Shown here: one piece after another, positions 1 to 5,897 of the stretch | Layout of the letters: the number at the start of each line of letters is the position of its first letter | Position numbering within the stretch: position 1 is the stretch's first letter | Origin: Mageeibacillus sp. UBA5770 | Lineage (GTDB): Bacteria; Bacillota_A; Clostridia; Saccharofermentanales; Saccharofermentanaceae | Assembly: GCA_002418705.1 (NCBI GenBank) | Contig: DIEQ01000102.1 | Coordinates: 6,412 to 12,455 of the forward strand | Direction of reading: 5' to 3' | Length of the DNA stretch: 6,044 nucleotides | Translations under genes and position numbers: made by a program | Notes under the pieces: generated by a model | Databases searched by the model: none | Seen by the model: only the letters and a program-made list of their open reading frames with translations | Told to the model about the DNA's origin: nothing

Positions 1-1559
1 AAAAGGCGCATATGAATTTTTTCGACGACTTCACAGCACTGTACCATCTCGCCTATGAAGTAGTCCATCTGGCGGGCAAAGGCCGCCTCAAGCTGTTCAT
101 AAGTCTTATAGGTCGTTAAGTCCCCGAGCGGGAGCCCAAGCTGTTCTCCCGTCAGAAGGCAGACACCGTTATTGAGCGTCAGCTCAAGCACTTTGGTCAG
201 GTTGAACATGGCCGCATCGCTCCAGCCCAGGTTGTTGCCGTGCGTAGTCAATTCAACACAGCCTACAATCGCGTAATCCCTGGCATCGGCATCGCTGATC
301 CCCTGATTTTTCAAAGCCGGAATAATAGCTTCATCATTGAAGCACTGCGGCATACCGCTTCCCTTTGCTATGACTTTGACGCACTGGCGGACAAACTCAT
401 CGGGGGAATTTTTGTAGAGTCTGGCAGACAGGTTGGGCTGAGGCAGGCCGATATGCTCCTGAGCCTTTAAGAATAAATAGGAAAGATCATTGGTTGAATC
501 TGTCCCGTCATTATTCTGGCCTCCGATGGCAACATTGAAGCCGATCGGAAAGCCTGCAAAATATCGGGCGCTGTGCGAATTGCGCAAATACACAATCTGA
601 TTGAATTTGAGCCACATGCATTCGATAATTTCAAGCGCCCGCTTTGTGTCGAGACGGCCTTGCTGCACATCGGCTTTGTAATACGGATACAGGTATTGGT
701 CCATACGGCCCGGTGAAAAAGACGATGCGTTGGATTCCATATGGAGGATCACATACAAAAACCAGATGGACTGGACTGCTTCATGGAATGTCTCGGCCGG
801 CTGTCTTGCCAGTTTCCGGCAGATCCGGGACACTTCGGCCAAGTCCTCTTTTCTTTTGGCATTGGTCGCTGCTGCCGCCATTTTCGCGGCAAGGTCACTG
901 TAGCGCAGCATAAAATCAGACGCTCCTTCAAGTACAAGGGAGACGCTCTCATAGAAATCTCTTTTGTCGCTTTCGGCAGTCGGTATGTGTTCGAGGGCTT
1001 CTTCAGCTTCCGCTTTTATCCCGGAAGGCCCGAGTCTGAGCCATTTCTCTGTATTGGGACAAATATGTCCCTGCGCATGATCCTTCTGATTGATCTTTAC
1101 AACTTTGCCGATAGCATCTGTTTTAGCACCGATTTCCTGTCTGACCTGGTCTTCGAGTGCATGGCCTTGCCAGAACGGATAAATATTTTCGCGGAAGTCT
1201 TTAATATCCCCGGGGCTGACCTGAAACTTATCCTGAGGACGGCTCGGCAGAGTCTCGAGTTCCTTATCGATCCACGAAATACCCGATTCAGGGAAAGCAA
1301 CGCCTGCGCGCACACCCTTTGTGCGGTTGCCGACAATCAGTTCATCCTCGTCGATTTGGATATCGAGATGCTCGAGGGCACTTCGTAAAGCAAGCGCTCT
1401 CTTGATAATGGTTGGCTTATCGGGATTATCTGCATATACCTCTGTAATCAGGCGCGCCTGCTCAAGAGACATATAGCGCGGCTCATCGAGCATTTTTTCT
1501 TTCAGGGCGGCAATTCTCGGATTCATCGCCAAATCAAATGTAGAATCATTTCTATTCAT
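1..1559 (-). CDS. Glycyl radical enzyme, PflD/glycerol-dehydratase-like (3' end outside window)
   Basis: Partial pyruvate formate-lyase-family GRE; 519 codons are visible and the reading frame stays open to the window edge. These enzymes use a C-terminal glycyl radical to make a thiyl radical on a mid-protein Cys, which starts C-O, C-N, C-S or C-C bond cleavage in the cytoplasm. Seen: an N-terminal PFL domain with DELIVGNRT (72-80) and SRPQDKF (106-112), Asn157, the GHICP motif with His165, SARYFAGFP (330-338), MPQCFNDE (403-410), and the catalytic GCVE motif at 433-436 (Cys434, Glu436), followed by Asp448. Asn157, His165, Cys434, Glu436 and Asp448 line up at a +1 offset with glycerol dehydratase Asn156, His164, Cys433, Glu435 and Asp447 (numbering from memory). 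The CxE motif points to a dehydratase/lyase-type eliminase, not true pyruvate formate-lyase, which has adjacent cysteines. Overall wording is closest to E. coli PflD. GAGGTG lies 6 nt before the ATG. The RVxGY glycyl loop and the activase are off-window. Substrate unknown. Confidence 0.93.
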   Translation of the reverse strand, partial: MNRNDSTFDLAMNPRIAALKEKMLDEPRYMSLEQARLITEVYADNPDKPTIIKRALALRSALEHLDIQIDEDELIVGNRTKGVRAGVAFPESGISWIDKELETLPSRPQDKFQVSPGDIKDFRENIYPFWQGHALEDQVRQEIGAKTDAIGKVVKINQKDHAQGHICPNTEKWLRLGPSGIKAEAEEALEHIPTAESDKRDFYESVSLVLEGASDFMLRYSDLAAKMAAAATNAKRKEDLAEVSRICRKLARQPAETFHEAVQSIWFLYVILHMESNASSFSPGRMDQYLYPYYKADVQQGRLDTKRALEIIECMWLKFNQIVYLRNSHSARYFAGFPIGFNVAIGGQNNDGTDSTNDLSYLFLKAQEHIGLPQPNLSARLYKNSPDEFVRQCVKVIAKGSGMPQCFNDEAIIPALKNQGISDADARDYAIVGCVELTTHGNNLGWSDAAMFNLTKVLELTLNNGVCLLTGEQLGLPLGDLTTYKTYEQLEAAFARQMDYFIGEMVQCCEVVEKIHMRL

Positions 1560-1565
1560 AAAATA

Positions 1566-1571
1566 CACCTC
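1566..1571 (-). promoter_or_regulatory. Ribosome binding site of the GRE gene
   Basis: GAGGTG on the minus strand, 6 nt upstream of the ATG at 1559. It supports this start over the next in-frame ATG at codon 12, which has no comparable site. Confidence 0.75.
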
Positions 1572-1589
1572 GTGGTTTCTGCTGCTTTC

Positions 1590-1618
1590 ATTTTATGTTC
1601 CGGCACAGAATCGAGCAA
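1590..1618 (-). promoter_or_regulatory. Predicted promoter of the GRE gene
   Basis: Minus strand: a weak -35 box TTGCTC (1613-1618), a 17-nt spacer and the -10 box TAAAAT (1590-1595). The poor -35 match fits a promoter needing an activator. The same -10 box and nearly the same layout occur before the ROK gene, which is the main support. The spacer also contains CCGGAA (1598-1603), as does the ROK promoter spacer. Confidence 0.55.
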
Positions 1619-1633
1619 CCGTTCTAATAATAC

Positions 1634-1654
1634 ACAAGGTGTCTAAAACTGAAC
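1634..1654 (-). promoter_or_regulatory. Candidate activator operator, copy 1 (upstream of GRE)
   Basis: Reads GTTCAG-N5-GACACCTTGT on the minus strand. All 16 specified bases and the 5-nt gap are repeated at 4536-4556. It ends 15 nt before the predicted -35 box, roughly -60 from the likely transcription start, where AraC-type activators commonly bind. The bound protein is inferred to be the AraC regulator encoded immediately upstream. The motif begins 4 nt beyond that gene's stop codon. Confidence 0.6.
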
Positions 1655-1658
1655 GAAA

Positions 1659-2516
1659 TCAGTTATTAGTCGAGAATTCCTTACGGTAGGAGGCCGGTGT
1701 AAAACCAGTCGTTTTCTTGAATACTTTTGCGAAATGCTTTGAATCCTCAAGACCTACATATTGGGCTATCTGCGTGATTTTGTCGTTCGTCTGAACCAGC
1801 ATCTCCTTAGCTACTTCCATCCTGTACAGGTTCAGGTAAAGAATGGGTGAATTCCCGAACTTACGCTTGAACACCCTGTTCAGATAAGAAGCGCTGACAT
1901 ACGTCTCACCAGCCAATTTCTTCATGTCAATATCTTCAGCGAAATGCTCCTGAATATATTGCATGCATTTATCCGGGATGTTATTTTCTGTTGAGTGGAT
2001 TTCTTTGGCTATTTTCTTCATGGAAGATAAAAGAAGATGAAGAAGATCCGACATAATCTCATCATGGTACTCTCCCGGATTATGATATTCAGCATGGATT
2101 TTCTTCATGATCCAGCGCAGCGTACCATGCTCATCCTTCAGCTTGAACAGGCGCGGATACGTCATCTGTGACTCACATAAAATATTCAGGCAAATAATCG
2201 CCTGATGATAACGGGTATCAAGGTATTCCTGATGGGGAACACCGGCCGGATATACGACCAGTTCAAATAACGAGAGTGCCTTAGTCTGGCCGGCATCGGA
2301 GATGTCCGCTTTGCCCTCCAGAAAATAAATCAGTTCAATAAACGGATGCGAATGCTTCTCATAGTTCCAGATTTTGCTCTTCTCATCAAACCATTCACAA
2401 AAAGCCACCGTGCAGGTATCACCGTTAATTGAATCCAGATAGTGATAAGGCATGAGTTTTTCGCTCATGTCCAGTTTGCTGTTTTCTATTTCATCCCGCT
2501 GCTTTTCCATATACAA
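1659..2516 (-). CDS. AraC-family transcriptional regulator with cupin sensor domain
   Basis: A 285-aa cytoplasmic DNA-binding regulator of usual AraC-family length. The N-terminal cupin domain (about 35-115) carries HSHPFIE at 55-61 with Gly68 and PAGVPH at 90-95. This matches the two cupin motifs HxH-x3-E-x6-G and PxG-x2-H, so the metal-binding set His55, His57, Glu61 and His95 is complete. The C-terminal double helix-turn-helix domain (about 182-282) has the first HTH around LAGETYVSASYLNRVFKRKF and the second ending in FAKVFKKTTGFTPASYRKEF, the family signature. The start at 2516 is chosen because GGCGGTGAT lies just upstream with good spacing; a second ATG two codons on is less well placed. 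It lies 86 nt after the ROK gene and 99 nt before the GRE gene, same strand. It probably activates both neighbours through the shared operator; the effector is unknown and is presumably the pathway substrate or an intermediate. Confidence 0.93.
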   Translation of the reverse strand: MYMEKQRDEIENSKLDMSEKLMPYHYLDSINGDTCTVAFCEWFDEKSKIWNYEKHSHPFIELIYFLEGKADISDAGQTKALSLFELVVYPAGVPHQEYLDTRYHQAIICLNILCESQMTYPRLFKLKDEHGTLRWIMKKIHAEYHNPGEYHDEIMSDLLHLLLSSMKKIAKEIHSTENNIPDKCMQYIQEHFAEDIDMKKLAGETYVSASYLNRVFKRKFGNSPILYLNLYRMEVAKEMLVQTNDKITQIAQYVGLEDSKHFAKVFKKTTGFTPASYRKEFSTNN

Positions 2517-2563
2517 TCACCGCCGGTACATGTGCTGATTTATGAAACCATACCACTCACTTG

Positions 2564-2594
2564 ATTATATACTTCCCATGCATTTTTCATCCAA
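2564..2594 (-). promoter_or_regulatory. Possible promoter of the AraC regulator gene
   Basis: A perfect TATAAT -10 box lies on the minus strand at 2564-2569. The -35 region is weak: GATGAA at 17-nt spacing or TTGGAT at 19 nt. The shared operator motif is absent here, so the regulator may be expressed independently of the induced genes, or by readthrough from the ROK gene. Confidence 0.35.
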
Positions 2595-2602
2595 TAAACT
2601 TT

Positions 2603-4441
2603 TCAGCTTAATATGCCTGCATTCCCAAAATAGATAGCGCCGATGGCCTGGGCAAACTGGGCTACGGTATATTCTTTATCTGCTTCGAGCTGTTTCATCA
2701 GACTCGTGTTGGCGATGGAACCGTCAGCAGCTTCAAAGATCAGACCAGGGTACAGCTCCTGCGCGCCTTTTTGAATCAGGCTGAAACAACCGGCATTTTT
2801 CACCAGTCTTCCGAAAAGCACACGGGATTTAGCGCCGGGGTTAAGAATAAAGTCTGTCTCAGCCCAGGTCACTGCCAGAAATTTTCCGATATCGATAAAA
2901 ATCTGATCGCAGGTCCTGCAGTCTTCCCGGTCGGCAAGTCCCATCAGATATTCCAGAAAAGGCTTTCTCAAATCAACCGGCTCGGTCGGAACATACAGTC
3001 CGTCGACGCCGTCCACTTCTCTCTTTACGATATAACCGCGGCTGACCATCTCTTCAAATAAGTCGGACCGGCCTTCCTTGAAGTACTTAATGGCAAGGCG
3101 GAAAACGCCGCTCTGGCTTGCATATTTCTGCAGTGTTCCAGCAAGTCCTGTATTAAAGTTATTGATACTGCGCAGGTCATCACAGGGAAATTGCTGCTCG
3201 GGGTAACTTCCCAGATCAATTATGTAGTTATACACTTCAAGCGGGATATCGGGAATCGTGCCTTTATCATCAATCCAGCCGGTTCCGAGTTCTGTACCAA
3301 GCGTATGCGCAAACACTCCGGCGGCTATTCTGTCAGGATGTGAAGAAATACTTTGCTCGACAGCTGCCGTGAAGGACGCCATCGGACCGTCATTGGTTAT
3401 CCTGACAATGCCCTCCGGCGTGCAGTATGCCTTCAGGTGCAGATCAAGATCGGATAATTTGCGGAATTCAGCTTCATAGTCAACTTGTGCATTATTTCGG
3501 ATTCCGCGTGTCTTATATACCTCTCCGCCGACAATTTTGTTCTTGACGACAACGTCAGGGAAGCATAAGCCAATCGCGTCAAAGCGGATAAGGTGATCCC
3601 TGATGGCAACTTCAGCTGCTTCGACGGCTGCTTCGATTTCTGGCAGAGGGCTCTTGCGCCCCATGGCACGATCGAGAAGTCCCGCAATACGGAGCTGCTC
3701 CGCATCGTCCGGCGAAGTGGGACAGGAAAGTCTCGCACGGATTAACCGGACCATAAGGACGATTGGATCGATTAGTTCCTTTGAGACCGTATATTCAGCA
3801 GGAAACCAGTCAAATTCCTTAAGGCAGGCCAGATTGCCATCTACAGCAGCAGCAATCTTGATGTCAGTCCCGCCGACATCAACGCCGCACATTATTTTCC
3901 CGTCCAGTTCAGAACCAGACGCACGGAATTTTTCCAGCGCATGTCCCGGCTTTGGCGCTGGTACAGTCTTTTCACCAGGTATTTCAGTGATATCCTTAAT
4001 TACAAACCGGAAACCGGCTGATTCTTTTTCTTTGCTGTCGATATGCTCAAGCATACGATCAATTACATTTACAGAGCGCCCGTAGCCTTTACGATCTTTG
4101 CGCGACTCTGAAATACCGAACTTCACATCCAGGTCGCTGATTATCCGGTTGAGCCACGTATGTTTACGGTCCAGATATATCGTCATGCGACGTCCGCCCA
4201 GGCTCGAAAGGATGTTATAAATCCGTGCATAAATATAATTGGCAGCAAACGCATTTGCTTCCTTTGACAGAGATTGTACATCCGGAACATGGAGAGTAAA
4301 TATTTTTCTGGTGTCATCTATCAGTTCCAATTCGCATACTATTGGGATACTGTCTGACATGCTGTCAAATTCTGCACATACTTCGGTGATAAAAACAGGA
4401 TATCCCGCCTTTGCCTTTGCGGCAAACTGTTCCGTTGTCAT
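2603..4441 (-). CDS. Atypical ROK-family kinase-like protein with extra N-terminal domain
   Basis: A 612-aa cytoplasmic protein, about twice the usual ROK length. ROK proteins are ASKHA-fold sugar kinases or sugar-responsive regulators. Seen: residues 1-170 form an extra domain I do not recognise, then the phosphate-1 loop CGVDVGGTDIK (185-195), close to the ROK DxGGTxIK signature. ITNDGPMASF follows, with the Asn350-Asp351 pair where ROK kinases keep the catalytic Asp. Next come LGTELGTGWI (381-390) as phosphate-2 loop and ILNPGAKSRVLFG (532-544) resembling the C-terminal adenosine region. The usual ROK zinc motif (His plus CxCGxxGCxE) and the ExGH substrate motif are not visible; PLEVYNYIID (400-409) stands near that place. 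There is no N-terminal winged helix, so it is more likely an enzyme than a NagC/XylR-type repressor. The ATG at 4441 follows AGGGAGG at 6-nt spacing. It shares operator and promoter layout with the GRE gene, which suggests it phosphorylates or binds the compound consumed there. Its exact substrate is unknown. Confidence 0.85.
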   Translation of the reverse strand: MTTEQFAAKAKAGYPVFITEVCAEFDSMSDSIPIVCELELIDDTRKIFTLHVPDVQSLSKEANAFAANYIYARIYNILSSLGGRRMTIYLDRKHTWLNRIISDLDVKFGISESRKDRKGYGRSVNVIDRMLEHIDSKEKESAGFRFVIKDITEIPGEKTVPAPKPGHALEKFRASGSELDGKIMCGVDVGGTDIKIAAAVDGNLACLKEFDWFPAEYTVSKELIDPIVLMVRLIRARLSCPTSPDDAEQLRIAGLLDRAMGRKSPLPEIEAAVEAAEVAIRDHLIRFDAIGLCFPDVVVKNKIVGGEVYKTRGIRNNAQVDYEAEFRKLSDLDLHLKAYCTPEGIVRITNDGPMASFTAAVEQSISSHPDRIAAGVFAHTLGTELGTGWIDDKGTIPDIPLEVYNYIIDLGSYPEQQFPCDDLRSINNFNTGLAGTLQKYASQSGVFRLAIKYFKEGRSDLFEEMVSRGYIVKREVDGVDGLYVPTEPVDLRKPFLEYLMGLADREDCRTCDQIFIDIGKFLAVTWAETDFILNPGAKSRVLFGRLVKNAGCFSLIQKGAQELYPGLIFEAADGSIANTSLMKQLEADKEYTVAQFAQAIGAIYFGNAGILS

Positions 4442-4446
4442 GGTTT

Positions 4447-4453
4447 CCTCCCT
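4447..4453 (-). promoter_or_regulatory. Ribosome binding site deciding the ROK gene start
   Basis: AGGGAGG on the minus strand, 5 nt before the ATG at 4441. An in-frame ATG 24 codons upstream (4513) exists, but it lies upstream of the predicted -10 box, has no ribosome binding site, and would add a sequence unlike the rest of the protein. Confidence 0.8.
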
Positions 4454-4490
4454 AAAAAATAAATGGTTCAAAAATTTTACTACATAAACT

Positions 4491-4520
4491 ATTTTACTTT
4501 TTTCCGGGAACACCTGACAA
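4491..4520 (-). promoter_or_regulatory. Predicted promoter of the ROK gene
   Basis: Minus strand: -35 box TTGTCA (4515-4520, 5 of 6 consensus bases), an 18-nt spacer and -10 box TAAAAT (4491-4496, 5 of 6). The predicted start is about 40 nt upstream of the ATG. The -10 box is identical to that of the GRE promoter, and the spacer also holds CCGGAA (4502-4507). Confidence 0.6.
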
Positions 4521-4535
4521 CTTCCGAAAATACCT

Positions 4536-4556
4536 ACAAGGTGTCATTCTCTGAAC
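4536..4556 (-). promoter_or_regulatory. Candidate activator operator, copy 2 (upstream of ROK gene)
   Basis: GTTCAG-N5-GACACCTTGT on the minus strand, identical at all 16 specified positions to the copy at 1634-1654. It lies 15 nt upstream of the -35 box, the same distance as before the GRE gene. The 5-nt spacer differs between copies (AGAAT here, TTTTA there), as expected for a bipartite protein-binding site. Confidence 0.6.
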
Positions 4557-4593
4557 CTGAGTATCGGGGCAGGCGCCAGAAAATCAGCACATG

Positions 4594-4635
4594 AAAAAGA
4601 GCCCCAAACACCTGCAGTACAGGCACTTGGGGCTC
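4594..4635 (-). terminator. Rho-independent terminator after the SRPBCC gene
   Basis: A 9-bp outer stem, GAGCCCCAA (4627-4635, minus strand) with TTGGGGCTC (4599-4607), encloses a 3-nt internal loop and an inner CCTG/CAGG stem. On the minus strand it is followed by TTTTT (4594-4598), so it terminates leftward transcription from the gene ending at 4715. It also insulates the ROK promoter about 40 nt further on. The plus-strand side lacks a T run. Confidence 0.85.
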
Positions 4636-4714
4636 CATTGCCACCTATATTTCTGTAAAATTCATGAATTATAACGTGTTCACAATATTCTTAGCCGCGA
4701 TTACGGTGAATCCT

Positions 4715-5098
4715 TCAGGACCGTCTGAGATACGCTTCCAGCTTATCAAAGCTTTCATTCCAACCCTGTGTCATGTCCGTCAGATCCTGTTCCTGAAACA
4801 TCGATACGTCATCATATTTAAGTGTAAACTTTGTTTTTCCGTCAATTTCGTCAAACGTTACAGTTACCAGGCTCTCCATTGGGAAATTAGGATCCATGCC
4901 GTAGTATGAAGCATTTACAACATTGCCGTTTTCATCAGCAAAAGAGTCGGTCATGACCAGTCTGGCCGGGGGATCTATTTCACGATAGGTTCCCGTGCTC
5001 CAGAAATCTTTGCCGTCAGGTGAGCGAATCATCCACATTATGCCGATCATGTTGTATCGCTCATTTTTATCTTTGTAATGAATACATCCTTGTTTCAT
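4715..5098 (-). CDS. AHSA1/SRPBCC-domain protein, N-terminally truncated, probable remnant
   Basis: The 127-aa ORF matches the C-terminal two thirds of the AHSA1 (activator of Hsp90 ATPase-like) SRPBCC family. Seen: RSPDGKDFWSTGTYREI (25-41), PPARLVMTDSFADENGN (43-59), YYGMDPNFP (65-73), LVTVTFDEIDGKTKFTLKY (77-95) and GWNESFDKLEAYL (112-124). Family members normally start some 40 residues earlier, with a beta strand and a helix carrying the aPxxlVWxaxTdPexlxxWW region; this is missing. The in-frame sequence upstream of 5098 reaches a TAA within about 20 nt, no ribosome binding site precedes the ATG, and the other minus-strand frames there do not encode the missing part. It starts only about 60 nt after the preceding terminator, so a deletion in that gap is likely. 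The family is a helix-grip fold that binds hydrophobic ligands; substrates are mostly unknown. An intact short protein starting at codon 17 cannot be excluded. Confidence 0.65.
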   Translation of the reverse strand: MKQGCIHYKDKNERYNMIGIMWMIRSPDGKDFWSTGTYREIDPPARLVMTDSFADENGNVVNASYYGMDPNFPMESLVTVTFDEIDGKTKFTLKYDDVSMFQEQDLTDMTQGWNESFDKLEAYLRRS

Positions 5099-5157
5099 TT
5101 TAACAAGTTGCTTTTAAAAAAATGGAAACACAAGTTACTGTTTTTCAGCATACAGAC

Positions 5158-5193
5158 AAAAAAAGCAGGCCCGATATACGGAGCCTGCTTTTT
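5158..5193 (-). terminator. Terminator of the VOC gene (potentially bidirectional)
   Basis: GCAGGC (5165-5170) pairs with GCCTGC (5183-5188). An inner CCG/CGG stem with one bulged A extends it, and flanking A5/T5 runs add further pairs. On the minus strand the hairpin is followed by seven Ts (5158-5164), and on the plus strand by TTTTT (5189-5193), so it can act in both directions. It sits 77 nt after the VOC stop codon. Confidence 0.85.
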
Positions 5194-5269
5194 GAAAGTA
5201 CATAAATTGAAAGTCTGTTTTGATTACGCGCTCATATTTTACACAGCGGACATTAACGGCATTGGAATT

Positions 5270-5683
5270 CTACTGCTGTCCTTCCCCGTACTGGAAGATC
5301 CAGCTGAAACCATACTTGTCGATCAAATCGCCGTACATTCCGAAGATCATCTCAGCGAGGGGCTGCGTAATGGTGCCGCCTTCGGAAAGATTCGCAAAAA
5401 GCCGTTCTATTTCTTCTTTACTCTTACATACCAGGCAAATAGCCATCGACGTGCCGTGGACGTATTCTTTATCGCCCATCATGTCGGAGCCCATGATCAT
5501 AACACTGCCGCTTGTCATGATTGAATGCATAATTTTGTCGTGCATTTCCGGCGGCATCTGATCCTTTACGGGAGACTCGCCGATTGTCATCAGATGGACG
5601 TTTCCGTCAAAGCTTTTCTGGTAAAACAACATTGCGTCTCTGCAGTTTCCGTTAAATCGTAAATAGGCATTAAACTCGGCCAT
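5270..5683 (-). CDS. PhnB-like VOC (glyoxalase-fold) family protein
   Basis: A 137-aa cytoplasmic protein of normal length for the PhnB/'3-demethylubiquinone-9 3-methyltransferase-like' branch of the vicinal oxygen chelate superfamily. Seen: YLRFNGNCRDAMLFYQKSF (7-25), matching the branch's opening YLxFxGxcxeAixFYxxvF, then KIMHSIMTSGS (50-60) with His53, IMGSD (63-67), EEIERLFANLSEGG (90-103), and TQPLAEMIFGMYGDLIDKYGFSW (106-128), the branch's closing PL-x-FG-x-YG-x-x-D-x-x-G-x-x-W pattern. The usual W of the FWG segment is replaced in IFGMYG. The biochemical role of this branch is mostly undefined despite the name; it should not be read as a ubiquinone enzyme. Start: ATG at 5683 with AAGGAGGT (5691-5698) 7 nt upstream. 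Its own terminator follows, so it appears monocistronic. Confidence 0.92.
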   Translation of the reverse strand: MAEFNAYLRFNGNCRDAMLFYQKSFDGNVHLMTIGESPVKDQMPPEMHDKIMHSIMTSGSVMIMGSDMMGDKEYVHGTSMAICLVCKSKEEIERLFANLSEGGTITQPLAEMIFGMYGDLIDKYGFSWIFQYGEGQQ

Positions 5684-5690
5684 ATGAATA

Positions 5691-5698
5691 ACCTCCTT
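5691..5698 (-). promoter_or_regulatory. Ribosome binding site of the VOC gene
   Basis: AAGGAGGT on the minus strand, 7 nt before the ATG at 5683: a near-perfect anti-Shine-Dalgarno match that fixes this start. Confidence 0.85.
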
Positions 5699-5748
5699 GC
5701 AACATTGCTGCTCTGCTATCTCTATAAGTGGCTGCTCCTGCTTTATTT

Positions 5749-5777
5749 ATTTTACGCTTATGACACATAGAATTCCA
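5749..5777 (-). promoter_or_regulatory. Possible promoter of the VOC gene
   Basis: TAAAAT (-10, 5749-5754) on the minus strand, with TGGAAT (5772-5777) 17 nt upstream as a poor -35 box that overlaps the palindrome at 5773-5786. Only the -10 box is convincing. Confidence 0.3.
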
Positions 5778-5786
5778 TATATGGAA
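5773..5786. repeat. Perfect 14-bp palindrome, possible operator
   Basis: TTCCATATATGGAA is identical on both strands. It overlaps the putative -35 region of the VOC promoter and directly abuts the ribosome binding site of the tiny ORF at 5800. Placement and symmetry suit a dimeric repressor site; the short AT-rich core could also arise by chance. Confidence 0.45.
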
Positions 5787-5799
5787 GAGGTGATCGTTT

Positions 5800-5853
5800 A
5801 TGATAGCCGGGGATATTGGGCAAAAGATTTATTGCACAAATATACACATATGA
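5800..5853 (+). CDS. Tiny ORF of 17 codons, leader peptide or gene remnant
   Basis: ATG at 5800 is preceded by GAGGTGAT (5787-5794) at 5-nt spacing, an excellent ribosome binding site. It encodes MIAGDIGQKIYCTNIHI and then TGA. I do not recognise the peptide. The ribosome binding site is stronger than expected for a random ORF, so this may be a leader peptide or the surviving start of a decayed gene. No T-tailed hairpin follows, so attenuation is not supported. Confidence 0.25.
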   Translation: MIAGDIGQKIYCTNIHI

Positions 5854-5897
5854 TTTTATTCATTATGTCAATTTTGAGCTATTTAGGTAATTATATC

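Noticed and set aside
741..1388. A 215-codon plus-strand ORF
   Set aside because: It lies entirely antisense to the GRE gene, whose protein is clearly conserved. The plus-strand translation shows no recognisable motif and has no ribosome binding site.
3603..4085. A 160-codon plus-strand ORF rich in Ser and Ala
   Set aside because: It is antisense to the ROK coding region. The low-complexity Ser/Ala/Ile composition is what an opposite-strand shadow of that gene would give.
4442..4513. An upstream in-frame start adding 24 residues to the ROK protein
   Set aside because: It lies upstream of the predicted -10 box and has no ribosome binding site, whereas the ATG at 4441 has AGGGAGG at good spacing.
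4661..4668. Short palindrome TTCATGAA after the SRPBCC stop codon
   Set aside because: Eight bases in AT-rich sequence is expected by chance, and no promoter is nearby.
5103..5136. Direct repeat of ACAAGTT with 27-bp spacing upstream of the SRPBCC remnant
   Set aside because: The unit is only 7 bp with two copies. It could mark a deletion junction, but nothing else supports that.
5078..5561. Two overlapping plus-strand ORFs of 148 and 113 codons
   Set aside because: They run antisense to the VOC gene and through its terminator; neither shows domain features or a ribosome binding site.
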